A DNA stretch of 64,000 nucleotides, from the NCBI RefSeq assembly GCF_024586455.1, contig NC_065921.1, forward strand, positions 62,869,528 through 62,933,527, given 5' to 3'. Within the stretch, counting starts at the first letter, position 1; every line of letters begins with the position of its first letter. The notes under the pieces are model-generated. The model ran no database searches. It worked only from the letters and a program-made list of their open reading frames with translations, and was not told the origin of the DNA. This DNA comes from Bactrocera neohumeralis. Taxonomy: Eukaryota; Arthropoda; Insecta; Diptera; Tephritidae. Shown piece after piece: positions 23,167 through 35,371 of this stretch. Position numbers and translations under genes: made by a program.

Positions 23167-23769
23167 AAAGTGTAAACACAATGACTGCGACAGACTGCAG
23201 CAGCACGTCGTGAAAACGTCGTTGTTCGTCTTACTACATGTACATTTTGAGAAGCAACAACAACACAATGGCCGGCATGTACGCAAAACAACGCAGTTGT
23301 CCATTTTGTATGTACACAATTTCGTTGTGGCCATACTAATTCCTTTCACTTCAATGAAATTTTAATATTTTGTTCAAAATGAAATTTTTTATGCAAAAAA
23401 TAAGTAAATAGGTAAATATTTTTGCTTTAAATTATCAATTGTTATTACAAATGATATAATAGAGCTATAATATACCTATATAAAATAACGTCAAGTTTGT
23501 TAGAGCTGTGAATAATTTTACATTTTACATATTAGTGGCATCACCACTCTACCTCCTCTTTCTATCTTCCATTCTACTGTCAACTCTACTGTCGTCCTAC
23601 TGTCGTTGGCAAAAATAGGAAGATATTGAAGTTAGCGAGAACGACAACTGTCGGCCTGCAGTCGTGTAGTCGTGCAGCTGTCAAAATAACACTGCCCTTA
23701 AGAACGTGTGTATTTTAATATTTGACAGATGTAGTTTGCAGTCTGTCGCCGTCTATGTGTTTACACTTT
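23167..23769 (+). mobile_element. TIR element family B, copy 1 (about 600 bp)
   Basis: Both ends carry the inverted motif AAAGTGTAAACACA and then GCGACAGACTGCA. Copies at 47740-48362 (inverted, near full length) and 34670-34952 (short) share these ends and the interior phrase GGTGATGCCACTAATATG. No protein is encoded, so it behaves like a MITE. The target duplication is not clear, and the superfamily is undetermined. Confidence 0.7.
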
Positions 23770-24055
23770 GAGCAAAACTCAAACGCCATTGCAAAGGTGT
23801 ATGTACATACATATGTATGTGTCTAAATTGCATTTGTCTCAAAGTTCACTGCATAGATATGGTGATAATGAAAGAATTAAAGATTTTCTTTTGAGAGATT
23901 TATCAAATATCAAGTGATCATTATGGTTTAGAGTTGTAAATGCGACACCGGTGACATTAATATTAATAAAATTGTGAAAATATCTATAAATTACATAGAA
24001 TTATCAATAAAATTTTTAATCAAAAAAAATTTTAACTACGGTTGCATAGAATCAA
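23770..24055. other. Spacer
   Basis: Contains a TACATACATATGTATG patch at about 23804-23820. No gene seen. Confidence 0.3.
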
Positions 24056-24059
24056 TAAT

Positions 24060-24195
24060 ACCCTTCACAAATAAAGAGGGTTACATAAGGAACTTGATTT
24101 TGATCGGTCTGTGTCTGGCAATGGTCCGATATATTGGTGATTCCAACAAATAAGAAGCTTCTAAAACCGAAAAACTAGTTATCAAAACCAAAACG
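24060..24195 (+). repeat. Mini-me/DINE-like fragment
   Basis: GAACTTGATTTTGATCGGTC and AATGGTCCGATATATTGGTG-type phrases match parts of the 20945-21910 repeat in degraded form. Confidence 0.45.
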
Positions 24196-24960
24196 TGGAT
24201 AATAAATATAAATTTTTTAAAATTAAAATTAACCAGTAGTATTGTGATTAAAGTAGAAAAAATATTGCAAGTGCCCATATAATAATTGAAATAAGATTTC
24301 TTTGGTAACACTGTAAATAAATTGATGTGGGGTTCGTACACATACTATACAGACATCTGTATTTATTTAAATGAATTTTAATTGTCAGTGCTTATTGAAA
24401 ACTATAGATGCAAATTATACTATGCTTTAAATAGCAGTGATATAGAAATATTTTGTAGAAATGCGAGCGCAGTCAGGGGCATATAATTAAAAACAAGCAA
24501 ACTGGACTGCTTCGAGAACATATTGACTGCTATGTATAGTTAATTGTAATTTACTAGCATTCCTTGTTCATTTATTCCCATTTTATGTAGTAACACAAAA
24601 CCGCTAGCAAAAAAATTCACACATGGAAGTGATAATGAAAGCGGCTTGATGTTGCGAGAACACTGTCAAGAAATAAAAATCAGCCAGAAAACAAAGCTTG
24701 GAAAACGAAAACACAAAAGGGCAAACAAATGAAAAATAAAGAGTGGCTTCTATATACATACAAATGTATGTATGTGTGTATGTACGGGCATATATCAGGG
24801 CATTAAAAAAGTTTATAGAAAACTTATTGCGAGAGCACGAACATTATCAAAAAAAAAAAATAAAAAAAATAAGAGAAAACCTTAACTTTGATAGCCAAAA
24901 TACCCTTGAGAAATGAAAAAGTTTCCGTAATTGGTTATACTTCATGTAATTTCGAGGTAT
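24196..24960. other. AT-rich spacer, no gene recognised
   Basis: Includes ACAAATGTATGTATGTG at about 24760-24785. Nothing codes convincingly. Confidence 0.35.
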
Positions 24961-24964
24961 GGTG

Positions 24965-25260
24965 CCGAGTTGACAGTTTATATGGCAAGTACAAGTATGT
25001 ACATACATATATGCTATAGCAGTCCGGTCTGAACAATTTGTAGAGTTGTCTAAGGCAATAATCTAGGTCAAAATTTATAAAAATATCTTGTCGAATAAAA
25101 AAAAATTCACATACAACAATTTGATTTTGTGCGTTCACTTTGTTCGGCAGCTATATGCTATAGTGCTCCGATCTGAACAATTTCTTCGTATATTGTAGCG
25201 CTGACTTATCCAAATTTTGTAAAGATACATACATACATATATTTTAGAGTATAATAACAA
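24965..25260 (+). repeat. Mini-me/DINE-like fragment
   Basis: Two internal phrases, GCTATAGCAGTCCGGTCTGA near 25013 and GCTATAGTGCTCCGATCTGA near 25157, repeat at about 145-bp spacing. They match the 154-bp units at 21190-21835. Confidence 0.5.
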
Positions 25261-25640
25261 AAATAACCAAATATATACACTCAGGACGACTTACGTGTCA
25301 TTCAAATGAAAATTATCTCAGAGCAAAATGAGAACAAAATCTAAAAATAAGTTAGTTTAAATTCAACGCTAGAAAATGATAGCGCCTCACCGAAGATTTG
25401 GAGGCCTGTTCACGCTGTTGCGATCTAGCAATGACGACAGCATTATAACACTTATAATAGAATAGAAATTAGTTATTCACTACGCCAACTAGTAGTGAAA
25501 ACATCAAAAACCGGCGAACAGCGTCGTCTACCTGCCTGACCGCGCGCCTGTTCGCCTAAAATACGGCAAGTAATTATTTTTTGCTCACATACTTGCAATG
25601 AAACGAAAGAAAACCCAGACTGTGTGCGCTACAAGCAACA
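25261..25640. other. Spacer, no gene recognised
   Basis: The 25380-25560 part is slightly GC-richer but matches nothing I recognise. Confidence 0.3.
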
Positions 25641-25654
25641 AAACAAATTGTGTC

Positions 25655-26345
25655 GAATACTAGGTTCGCGATTACATGAGGCAACTTTAGTTGCTAATTC
25701 TCGGGCGATTCTCTTTTGCTGTCGCCCATTACCTTCACACGAGCAACTTGTGTTGCGCAACTCTGCTCGAGTTTTTTTTCTCATTCTATTTCATTTTATT
25801 TTAACTTATTGTCTACTCTTTACTTTAACCCATTGTCGTTTCTTTTTCCTTATAGGTATTTGGGCCACTCTATCACATATATTAATCAGCTCTGTCAATT
25901 AAGAAATACATTTTATTTATTAAAACAAAGATATATCACCCTTTTTACTATCGTCTGAATCAATTTGTATGGCTTCCTCCATACATTTCACAATATCTTT
26001 AATTAATTCGATTTTTTCATCATACTCCATTTTCTAAAATATTTATATTATATTATGTATATTTATATACATATTTGCAAATTAATTACCAAAAGATGAA
26101 ATTAAATTTTTAAATATATTCAAAATATTGATTTCAAAAAAAGATACGCAAATGCAACTATGTACTACGAAAGAAAGAACACGAATGCCGAAAAACGTCG
26201 CAGCGAACTGTTACGAATAAGAACACAAAGCGAGTTGCTGAACACTGGAAACTCGGAGCGATTCCCCTCTCCTCGTCGCCCCCTCGCCTATAAACCAAGA
26301 GTTGCCGCAACAAAAGTTTGCTCGTGTAATTGGGCTCTAGGCAAA
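25655..26345. repeat. Possible decayed inverted-repeat element
   Basis: ACGAGCAACTTGTGTTGCGC at about 25739 has an inverted relative at about 26293-26325 (ACGAGCAAACTTTTGTTGCG on the minus strand). Nearby phrases (GGCGATTCTC versus GGGGAATCGC) are similar in mirrored order. This suggests an old transposon with long, decayed inverted ends. No transposase or target duplication is visible. Confidence 0.25.
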
Positions 26346-27734
26346 CGAACAAACCAACAATTCGACATACACAAAACTCATGTATCGTCGATGGCAATGG
26401 CAGGAAAACCACGCTATTATACACGCTGAAAATCGTATGAGATTGAGGAGAAATGTTGTACAACACTGCTACGCTGCAGAATTCCCCTGCACGGTTGCAA
26501 TTGTTGATGCTTCGGAGCTACTTCGCCGCAGCACACACCCCTTTAAAGACACAATGACGAATATGAAACGAATAAAAGCAAAAACAGCATTCAAAAATGT
26601 GGTAAGAGCCGAGCAGAGAGAAATATAAAATGAGAGAGCCAAAACGAATTGGGGTATATATGTATGTATATGTAAGTATGTACATACTTATGTATTTACA
26701 GATGTGGTACATGCGTGCAAATTGTGGTACAATGCAGCATGCAACAGCGTATAGTTATATACATATAAAATTTATGTAAATATGTATATGTACATACTGT
26801 AGGTATATTTATGCAGCTTTTTTTATTATATGTACATATGTACTAGAAAGGAAAGCCGACTAACGACCGGCATGAAAAATAGATTTCTCTATAAAAAACA
26901 CGAATGCATGTGTGAATACATTTAATTTTCAAACAGTTGCACTGAAATGTATGCAGCTTATGCTAATGTAATCTGAATAAGATCCAAACTGGCTTCTATA
27001 TACTTACATACACTCCGAATTTTTGTGGAGTTTTCAACTAATCACAAACTATCCATCCAATGGACGACCAATCATCTGCGGCTAAAAAACCATGAATTTT
27101 GGTAGCTGGGATAAATTTTTTTTAATCCTGTATTTGGAATTTAAAATTTATTTTTAATTTTTTTCAATCCAATATTTGGGATTAGAAAAAAAATGTTGAA
27201 TTTTAATAAAATGATTTTTTAATGCATTATTGGCAACCCTGAATTTATCTAATACCAATTTTTAGTGAATAGAATACAAATGTATGCTCATATAGTACAT
27301 ATGTACATACATCCACATACATACATATGTATATACATATGTATATTGCAGATATGTATTAAGAATTAAAAACAAGATTTATGTAAGCACATAAAAATGT
27401 ATACAGTTATTAGAGAATAGAAACGGGCTGTGTTGCATTGAGGGTCGATTGTACAAATCTACATACATATCTTTGGAGCAGAAAATGATAAATTGATAGG
27501 CCTTATGTACATTTATTTCAGTAATATATAGTAAAAATAACCAGTACGACTAAAAATATTTCCAAACTTTTTAGTGCAGGCTTGTAAATTGATTAACAAA
27601 TTTATTAAGCCTAATAAACTGCCAATACATTCATTGTACATACGTACATATGTAAGTGTTAAATGAATGTACCCAAAGTAAAACTTTACAAAACAGAATT
27701 TATAATAATCATTGACATAAATAATCAACAGCCG
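26346..27734. other. Non-coding AT-rich DNA
   Basis: Several TACATATGTA patches (26650-26705, 26755-26850, 27290-27350 and 27640). Frames at 26160-26628 lack domain features. No gene seen. Confidence 0.35.
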
Positions 27735-27739
27735 TTAGA

Positions 27740-27890
27740 ATGCAATCATTTGCAAAAAAAAACTACTGCTTGTCTGGAATGAAAATCAAAACGCTAACTT
27801 CAGATGCACCAAAGCTATAATACCATGACATTTGAATTTCTAACAGCAAAAAAAGGGATAAAAAGTTATTCATTCACATTTTGAAAGGTT
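27740..27890 (-). repeat. Mini-me/DINE-like terminal fragment
   Basis: On the minus strand it resembles the 3' end of the 20945-21910 repeat (GCACCTGTGAAGG, then an AAGCTTCGGTGCA-like block). A related fragment lies at 42835-43000. Confidence 0.4.
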
Positions 27891-28170
27891 AGGGTTTGTG
27901 CCTCTTTCTTGTATATCGGGTATCTGCTGCTCCCAGTGAAGTGATCAGTTTCACAAGAGCCTTCTTTAAAGCAAAACTAGCATTTTGGCTTATTGGTGCA
28001 GTTCATAGCCTGTATATATCTGTATTCTTTCAATTTCTTGGACTGAAGCTATTTTCTGGCATCCTCAACAGGGAATTTTATAAGTGCTGTTTGGGTGTCT
28101 TCATAGAACTTTCTTAGGCTCTTAATAGCTAAGTTCGTCAGATCGTTGTTACCAAATCCTCTCTGCTGGT
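27890..28170 (-). pseudogene. Possible non-LTR retrotransposon ORF1 (zinc-knuckle) relic
   Basis: Minus-strand frames, broken by stops and shifts, give LAIKSLRKFYEDTQTALIKF and then CETDHFTGSSRYPIYKKEAQ. The second resembles the last Cys/His knuckle and the following conserved stretch of non-LTR ORF1 (gag-like) proteins. Only this piece is visible and no ends were found, so the call is tentative. Confidence 0.3.
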
Positions 28171-28211
28171 TGTAATATCATTCACGTCTCTACTCTCTAC
28201 AAACGAATGTA

Positions 28212-29351
28212 CAGGTCGGTCAAAATTCATTGGACTAACTCGAGTCTCACACATGTTCCGTCATGGTTTGCTTTAATGAGAACGAGTGTGTTGTGAAATA
28301 TATAAAAATTTTCCGTATAAAACTACTAAAAATCGTGTTAGATAAAAATGGTTGACAAAACACATTCAACTGAACTCAAATTAATAATTCTAAGCGAATT
28401 CACAAAAGGTATGCGGCAAAGGAGCTTTGCAATAAATATTCTCTGGGGAACTATTTCTGTTATTTTACACAAGAACAAAGCTGATGGAACCCTTAAAAAC
28501 TTAAGATTGGAGGGTGTCCTAGAATCACTTCGGTAAAGGGTGACTTGAGAATAAGCAGGAGTTTAAAAAGGATACAAAGATGTTAGAAAACTACGTTGTA
28601 GACAGCTTAAAACTACGGGTGAGTACGCGGGACAACACAGTACAACGACGCACCTTTGATAATGGCCTATTTAGACCCCGTGCTGCGCAAAAAACATATA
28701 TTTAAAAAAAAATCAATTAGCACATTGTGAAGTGAAGTGAGTATTGTTTTCAGATCACTCCAAATTTATTTTGCAGACCTCAGATGGAATGGATTGTGTA
28801 CGAAGACCAACAGGAAAGCGTTTATACCGCCAATATCGGAAGGGTACAGTAAAGCATGATGGAGGTAATATAATGGTGTGGGGGTTCTTTTCTTGTCACA
28901 GAGTAGAACCTAATTACAGAATAGAAGGGAAAAAGGATAGGTGCCAATATAAAACGATACTGCGAACCCAAATGTTACCCCACCCTATCCAAAAAATGCC
29001 GCCTGATTGGCAGTTTCAACACGATAATGACTCCAAACACACGTTAAAGTTGTGAAAGATTGGCTTTTAGAAAAACAAGTTTATGTTATGAGAGGCCTTA
29101 TATGTTTATGTTATGAGAAAACTTATGGCAACAGGTAGATTAACAGGTCCACGGTAATAAAAACAAGCTATTTGATACCTTGAAACGAGCCTGTAATGGA
29201 ATAAATGGCACACATATTAGTCATTTAATTTCATTTATGGCTATAAAATGTGCTGTAATCATTAAAAATAATGGGTACCCAATAATATATGAATTTAAAC
29301 CAAATTTATTTTCCAGTCCAAGAGTTGGTCCAATGAGTTTTGTCCGTACCG
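28212..29351 (+). mobile_element. Tc1-like element with degenerate TIRs
   Basis: The left end CGGTCAAAATTCATTGGACT and the inverted right end CGGACAAAACTCATTGGACC are clearly related. TA precedes the left end (28210-28211), while the right flank has changed. At about 1.14 kb it could once have held most of a transposase. Internal frames encode Tc1-type domains in order, but with stops, shifts and a small local duplication near 29085. Confidence 0.8.
28348..29270 (+). pseudogene. Tc1-like transposase, decayed
   Basis: The N-terminal frame 28348-28536 has a helix-turn-helix region (MVDKTHSTELKLIILSEFTK). The catalytic frame 28744-29055 begins at VFSDHSKFILQTSDGMDCVR, the first Asp block. It continues with KRLYRQYRKGTVKHDGGNIM and HDNDSKHTLKL, the second Asp block. 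A stop at 29053-29055 and a repeated TTTATGTTATGAGA segment break the third block. A C-terminal remnant follows: HGNKNKLFDTLKRACNGING and CAVIIKNNGYPI. It is inactive, and the order and motifs make the family call firm. Confidence 0.8.
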
Positions 29352-30595
29352 AAAAAAATCTTACTCAACAAATCTGATCTTATAAATTCAATATACATAT
29401 GTATGTATGTATTCCAAAGGTAACAGAAAAAATGTTCTAGCATGTGAAATTTCAATGCTAACAGAACTGCAATCATTTTTAATAACTGATGTAGAGCTGC
29501 CTACAAACATGCAATTATATACATACATACATATGTATTTATATCGCTCGCCGATTTGTTATTGCGCCATTAAAAAGTTAATTATCGTCAGTAAAATAAT
29601 CGTAATTTTCAGCGAATACAAATTTTTAATAACCACTGTGATCTTACAACATCAGCAAACTTACGAAAAAAAAGTAAACAAATAAGTGCAGAGAAAGTTG
29701 AACATGTATGTAATTTGACTATATAAACATGTTTGGATTGAAAACAGAGCAGACGAATTAAACCGACTTTGACAACACAGCTGTGCTGGCACACACACAA
29801 ATACAAATATGCATTTATTAAATAAAACCCATATTTTTATACGTAAAAAAAACGGCGATGCGATGACCTTTGATATTACCGGTTGCATATGCACACAAAA
29901 TGAAAGTCGAATTCTCGTACAAAGTGTCCATTAAAATGTAAACAAACACATACATATGTATGTACATAATGTACATATGTATCTATCACTTGACAGCAAT
30001 TGAAGCGCTATCGATAAATGTGAACAACCTAACGCTAACAAAGCTTTATATTTAAAATGGTCAAGGTTATTTCAACGTTCCTGCAATACATTTATTGTTC
30101 CTCCATACTTTTGCCATTTTTAGATTATTTTTCTTATACTATACTTCAGCACATAATATGGAAAAATTATGATAAACAAAAAAAAGTATATATGTATATA
30201 CAAATGTTCTCTGCAAAAAATTCGCTTGTGATGTGTACATTTTTAATCGTTTTTGAAGCTTTCGCGTCCGCACCAAACTCAAACACAACGTAAATAAATA
30301 CATAGAGTGTATGCAACATACACACATACATAGATGTTTAATATTTTGTATTTGTTGAAAGCGAGGATAATTGACTTTTGACTTACGTACATACACATAT
30401 TGCACATAAAGCTAAATGGGCTGCTTGTCTGCACTCTCATGCATTCACATGTACATACTTACATATGTTTGTAATCCGCAAACAAACAAAAATTCGCATT
30501 TTAAATAACCAAAATAATGAGTGAAGGAACTAAAAAGCATATGAAGGCCAGTCGCCTCACCACGATTTATTGTTTCAAAAAAGCGGCGAAATAAC
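29352..30595. other. Non-coding DNA with microsatellite patches
   Basis: TACATATGTA palindromes occur at 29393-29412, 29520-29535, 29948-29985 and 30455-30470. No coding sequence is recognised. Confidence 0.35.
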
Positions 30596-30599
30596 ATAA

Positions 30600-30745
30600 A
30601 ATAAGAAAAAAGGGGGGAAAAATAGGAGTACGTTGCTCACATGCGTACCTCTGTTTATTTACTGGCATACTAGGGTATAATTTTCTATTTGAGATGGTTA
30701 TTAAAACTTCGATGCAAACGAAGTTCCCCTTTTTTTCTTGTTAAG
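30600..30745 (+). repeat. Mini-me/DINE-like 3' end relic
   Basis: It ends AAACGAAGTTCCCCTTTTTT followed by TCTTGTT, similar to the CCGAAGTTAACGCTTTCTCT terminus at 21890-21910. Confidence 0.4.
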
Positions 30746-31685
30746 AATTTGTTTAATTAACAGAAGTGCAAATATTCCATTGTAATTTATTAGAAAACCG
30801 TACAACCCACGAAAATATAAAACGCGCTAAAAACGACTATACTACTTTTACATTCTATTAGATAACTGCAAATACAAAATTTGTCATATACTGTAGTACA
30901 ATGTAAAATTTTAAATAGTAATCTATTTTGCTATTATTTATCAAGACGATTCATAAAAAAAATTGGAAATACACAAATACTATTACAAACGTCAGTTTAT
31001 TTGCAAATTTACCTGTCCTAACTGGCATTAACTGCTGTAAATGCGTTGTTTTGTTAGCGTGACATTGCAGAGCAGCGTAAATTCATGCATGCGTATCGTT
31101 GTTTTTGCCGTCCCGCATTCGTTGTGTTTGTTAATTTTTATAATCAATGTGTTGTTGCGGCGAAAAAGTAATTTGTGTTGGTTTTCAGTTATTGTAGATA
31201 GAACAATGCGGCAGAAAAAATAAAGCAAAGGGGAAATTTTTAATATAGACAACAATGCATTTTACCTGAATAAAAAAAACAACTAATATAAAAGTTAAAA
31301 CATATACATATGTAAAATAAAATTATTAAACCAACAATCGACTTTTCGTAACCGATTTCGTTGCGTTGTTAAAGAGCCCATCATACATAGTTTTTTTTCA
31401 CACGTTCGGCGTACACACACGCTCTAACCATATTAAAAGAAAAACTGCACCATTATGTAAAATCACACATATTTCATGTAAAAATTTTCAATATTCGCTG
31501 AAATATAGAAATTTTCAAATTTGACTTGCATTTATATTATTTTAATGCACTTTTGTACACACACCTACACACAACTTTGTTTCGCAGCAATGACATTTAA
31601 ACACACTATTTATTTTATTCTTAAAAATGAACACGATAGCGGTCGTGTAGACAACATTTAATTAAATATTAACAGAAAACTCGTA
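30746..31685. other. AT-rich spacer, no gene recognised
   Basis: An open frame at 31041-31223 with an overlapping antisense frame shows no domain. No exons can be supported. Confidence 0.3.
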
Positions 31686-31689
31686 AAAA

Positions 31690-31985
31690 CTCGCATTTGT
31701 CAGTTGGTCACACCACATTTCATTTTTTAATCTAAATATTTCTATAGGGCATGCTCATTTCAATGCCATTGGGCTTTTTATTACTTACTCGACAATCACA
31801 CACATACACACGTTCTAATTTATTGCGTTAGATTATACTTGAATTAAACGATAAGTAAAATATTTAATTTACTATATTCACAAAAATAAAAAATAGAATA
31901 TTTGGTGCACACCCGTTTTATTTATTGTTTTATTTTTTTTTCTTTAAAATCTTATTTGCAGCGATGTAAACAGTGAACACTCTCG
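31690..31985. repeat. Segmental duplication block 1, copy A
   Basis: It aligns with 45290-45575 over nearly 300 bp, with shared text such as TATTACTTACTCGACAATCA, CGTTCTAATTTATTGCGTT and TTTAAAATCTTATTTGC. It lies in the same order and orientation relative to the duplicated gene as its partner does, so it marks the left part of the tandem locus duplication. No coding sequence is seen inside. Confidence 0.75.
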
Positions 31986-33045
31986 GCCACGTTAGTTTTA
32001 CTTCTGAATCAGTTTATTTGCTGTTTTCGTATGAAGTGTCGAAGACAAAGTCGCCGTCTTCGCTATTATCGCCGCACTTTCCCCTTAAAGCGTTGATTTG
32101 ATTATACACTCTCTCGCTCCATGAGGACAACAACAACAAACAATGTTGTTCTTGTTATAATTCTCCCTTCTGCACGCTCACTTTCTCCTTTGATTATGTT
32201 GGCTTTGCAGTTTTTTTTGTTGTTTACATACATTTGTTACCGGTGCTCTCGCGGGTACGTCATCATTGCGAACCAGCGCCGCAAACAAAAAAAAAACCAA
32301 AAAACCAACGTACGAACAAATACACAAGTAAATAAAATAACGCAAACGTTGTTAAAGCCCACCTATTTTAATAATGACACCTAACTGAGGATTGATTATG
32401 CGTATAGTATTAACTATATACTAATATTTAGAAAATTTAAACACTTTTAATGTGTAAACCGCAATGAAAATGCACGTACGAAATGATGGACAGCTGAATT
32501 AAGCACTTTTTAAAAGATTTAACGACTCATATTTGTTGTGTGCTGCCAGGCGACGATTTCAGGTGCCAATTAACTACGAAAGATTAACACAAGTGCTTAT
32601 TTATGACATATAGACTTTATTTCAGCGTTTACAGCAAATATATGCCAAAAATTATATTAAACAAATACAATTTATGTCGTTTCATACACCTTTACGACTA
32701 TACAGTGCATAATTTAAAGCTGCAAATTATTTTTATATAGCTGGTAACTCTTGTTGACATTGTACTCAACTGAGTATGAGCGCTTCAATAAAAAAATATT
32801 TCACGTGGTGTGTGTGCAAAAACAATACAACAAATAAACTTGTATAATTTTTTATATATGTATGTAGGTTTACTGTCATTTTGGAAAGTGGCGTGATTTT
32901 CGCGTAAACAGAGCGCATGCTCGTTGGTAGGGTGAACGAGATAGCAGATAATAATAGAAAACATTTAACCGTTGCCGTATGTTATTGAAAAAAATAACGA
33001 CACCAGTTGTCAGATGCTGCACGGAAAGATTAACACAAGCAAAAT
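31986..33045. other. Spacer in duplicated locus A, no gene recognised
   Basis: The 32020-32160 stretch is slightly GC-richer, with AAC-rich sequence. An open frame at 32121-32384 has no recognisable domain. Confidence 0.3.
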
Positions 33046-33334
33046 GATATATCTTACTTTTGCTGCAATTGGCTACTTTGCCACAAATGTGCAGGCGTTA
33101 TTTTTGAAATCGCTGTTGTTGACACAAGACTCTGTACAATAATTTATCACAAAAATTGCTTGTTGGATAAAATTTATATTTATATTTCTAAGCTATCGAA
33201 TTTTTCAGACGTCCTAATTTCAGAATGAAGCTGAGGTAGCAATAATATTTTTTATATACTATGTCAGCATTTATTATAATAGAGTAGCTGTGACAAGAAA
33301 ATAAAACTAGTAATTTCAATAAATTACTATACAT

Positions 33335-33502
33335 ATGTACATGTATAGAAAAATATATTTATTGGTATATAAAATTTTACGTCATACATTATAGTATATA
33401 AGTTGTAGGCGATGCGATATGTACATGTATAGAAAAATATATTTATTGGTATATAAAATTTTACGTCATACATTATAGTATAGTATAGTTGTAGGCGATT
33501 TC
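33335..33502. repeat. 84-bp tandem duplication
   Basis: GTACATGTATAGAAAAATAT begins at 33337 and again at 33421, and the following sequence is nearly identical. The paralogous copy near 58730 has a single unit, so this small duplication happened after the locus duplicated. Confidence 0.8.
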
Positions 33503-33854
33503 GATGAGCATGGGTACTTGATTTAGTCCTTATTGAGAGAAATTTAGCCGCCCTTGCTAAAATACTGTAATTGTTTGCGTATATTTTATAAAGGCAAATT
33601 AAATAAGAAGTAACGAGAAAAATGTTAAATACCATTTTGCAAAAAACTCCCAACATTTATGCTAATGGGAAAAATTTATAAAGAACTCAGGTCATTATAG
33701 TAAAACTTAATCAAGCAAAACAATTTTACGCTACTCACCGTACAACATTCCAACATTCTATTGGGTAAATAGTTGTCATACTGTATTGATCTTATAAATA
33801 GCTGCTGTTTTCCATTACTTTGCTTTTATTATTTTTATTCTTACTTTGTATATA

Positions 33855-33860
33855 TTTATT
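33855..33860 (-). promoter_or_regulatory. Putative polyadenylation signal, gene A
   Basis: AATAAA on the minus strand lies 34 bases beyond the stop codon of the last exon. The paralog has the same hexamer at an equivalent position (59175-59180). Confidence 0.4.
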
Positions 33861-33893
33861 ATAAAAAATTATAAATATACATATATATTTTAT

Positions 33894-34175
33894 TTAATTA
33901 CTACCAACAAAGTCATCATCGACATTCTCATGTTTAATTTCAGTATTTTGTATTATCACAACCACTTCGGCCACAGAGGTAGCGCGTGTCATGCGCTTCG
34001 GTGCGGTTGAAATGGTGACAGCCGAGCGCGTTGTAATCGTTTCGGTGATGCTTATTTCAGGTGAACTGCCTGCTGTCAGATGTAGATTACGTGTCAATGT
34101 TGGCAAACGTCCCGTTGGTAGAGTTCCTGTTGCTGTTGTGGACGACACCGGGATAGAATTAAGTTTTTCTGGAAC
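33894..34175 (-). pseudogene. Gene A last exon (duplicate of gene B last exon)
   Basis: The acceptor AAATACAG lies at about 34176-34183, read on the minus strand. The exon has 93 codons plus a TAA stop at 33894-33896. It begins VPEKLNSIPVSSTTATG and ends NVDDDFVGSN. It keeps the TITTRSAVTISTAPKRMTRA block found in gene B but lacks 19 residues before the IKHE site. The exon itself is still open. The upstream exon at 41488 has lost its frame through an 8-bp deletion, so this exon is probably no longer translated in its original frame. About 7.3 kb of intron, full of transposons, now separates it from that exon. Confidence 0.6.
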
Positions 34176-34339
34176 CTGTATTTTTTGTAAATGCAAAATT
34201 ATAAATAAAAGTTTAGTTTGAGGATTATTATAGTACATTCTAATACTCTCAAGTGAATTTTAAGATGTCTTTTAACAGCTTTTGAATTTTTACAAAATGT
34301 TGTAGTTTTCAGAATTATATTAACAGGCTTTAAAAAGTT

Positions 34340-34669
34340 TGAGTTCTATCACTAAGCCTAAACTAGGCGCAATAAATAAACCACCCAATTAGGTGCATGG
34401 GTCGCTTGAGAGCCTCCCAGAAACAATGGGAAAGGATTGTCAAAAAGAAATAAAACTGAATGTATGTTTTTGTAATTAATAAAGTTTTTTTAATACACTT
34501 AACTCTGAGAAACGAAAACATAACTGGAACGTTATATTTAATATAAAAATAAATGTAACCTGTCTCTAAACTATTTTTGTTTTTGCATGACTGAGAGCAA
34601 CTTATACAATATAATTAATTAGCCCTATCGGCGGATGCTTCTGTACGTGGCGTTTTTGGTGATCTTCCC
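34340..34669. other. Gene A intron sequence, nothing recognised
   Basis: Intronic AT-rich sequence beyond the point where similarity with gene B fades. Confidence 0.35.
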
Positions 34670-34952
34670 CAAGTGTGACAAGAGCGCGACACGCTGCAAC
34701 CGACATCTGTCAAATATTAAAATACACACGTTCTTATGGACACAGTTATTTAGACAGGTTCACTCCTACACGACTGCAGGCCGTCAGTTGTCGCTGTCGC
34801 TAACTTCAAAATATTCTTATATTTACCAACGACAGTAGAGAGATGAGGTAGAGTGGTGATGCCACTAATATGTAAAATGTAAAATTATTCAAAGCTCTAA
34901 CAGATGACAGATGTCGTTTGCAGTCTGTCGCGCCCAATGTGTTCAGCACTTT
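34670..34952 (-). mobile_element. TIR element family B, short copy
   Basis: It has the family B ends (AAGTG start, GCGACACGCTGCA at left and GCGACAGACTGCA inverted at right) and interior text shared with 23167-23769 and 47740-48362, but lacks about 320 bp of interior. It is inserted in the gene A intron. Confidence 0.65.
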
Positions 34953-35301
34953 AATTATGAACACTTCTTACAATCAGTAAAAAACATAAAAAAAGAAAAA
35001 GGATAAAAAAACTCAAAGCAATTACGCAGAATTGAAATCCACACATACAAAGAACAAGTAAGGAAGGGCTAAGTTAGGGTGTAACCGAACATTTTACACT
35101 CTTACAACTTTCCAGAAAATACCTCAAGATGTAAAACGTCAACCGGAGGATCGCAATCTAAGAAATTCCTATATAACTCATACACTGACCGACAATTCGG
35201 CATAACATTTGTCAGGAAAACGAAAAGCATTATACCTAGTATATGAAAGTTGAGGTAGTATGGACCCGATCTTATCTATTAACTATTATCATTCCACATA
35301 G

Positions 35302-35371
35302 GATTCCAAAGGATAATACAAGGTGTAATTGTATTATCCTTTTCAATAAATAATAATAATAATAATAATAA
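35302..35371 (+). mobile_element. Tiny 5'-truncated retroposon with TAA tail
   Basis: A 70-bp insert ends in an ATAATAATAA run and is flanked by a direct repeat ATTCCACATA (about 35291-35300 and 35372-35382). A TAA-repeat tail is typical of the I/LOA side of non-LTR elements (recalled). Inside is a 13-bp perfect inverted pair AAAGGATAATACA / TGTATTATCCTTT with a 9-bp loop, a possible 3'-end hairpin read by the reverse transcriptase. Confidence 0.6.

Larger units (their letters stand above)
33050..34335 (-). repeat. Segmental duplication block 2, copy A
   Basis: It aligns with 58290-59800. Shared text includes AGTAATTTCA, TTAGTCCTTATTG, CATTCCAACATTCTATTGG and the whole last exon of the duplicated gene. 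It includes the 3' flank, the last exon and the start of the preceding intron. Confidence 0.85.

Noticed and set aside
26160..26628. Overlapping plus and minus frames of 60-100 codons
   Set aside because: None has a recognisable family, and the region better fits a decayed inverted-repeat element.
33991..34221. Plus-strand frame conserved at 59316-59591
   Set aside because: Its conservation is explained by the duplicated minus-strand exon. No independent start, stop or splice evidence.
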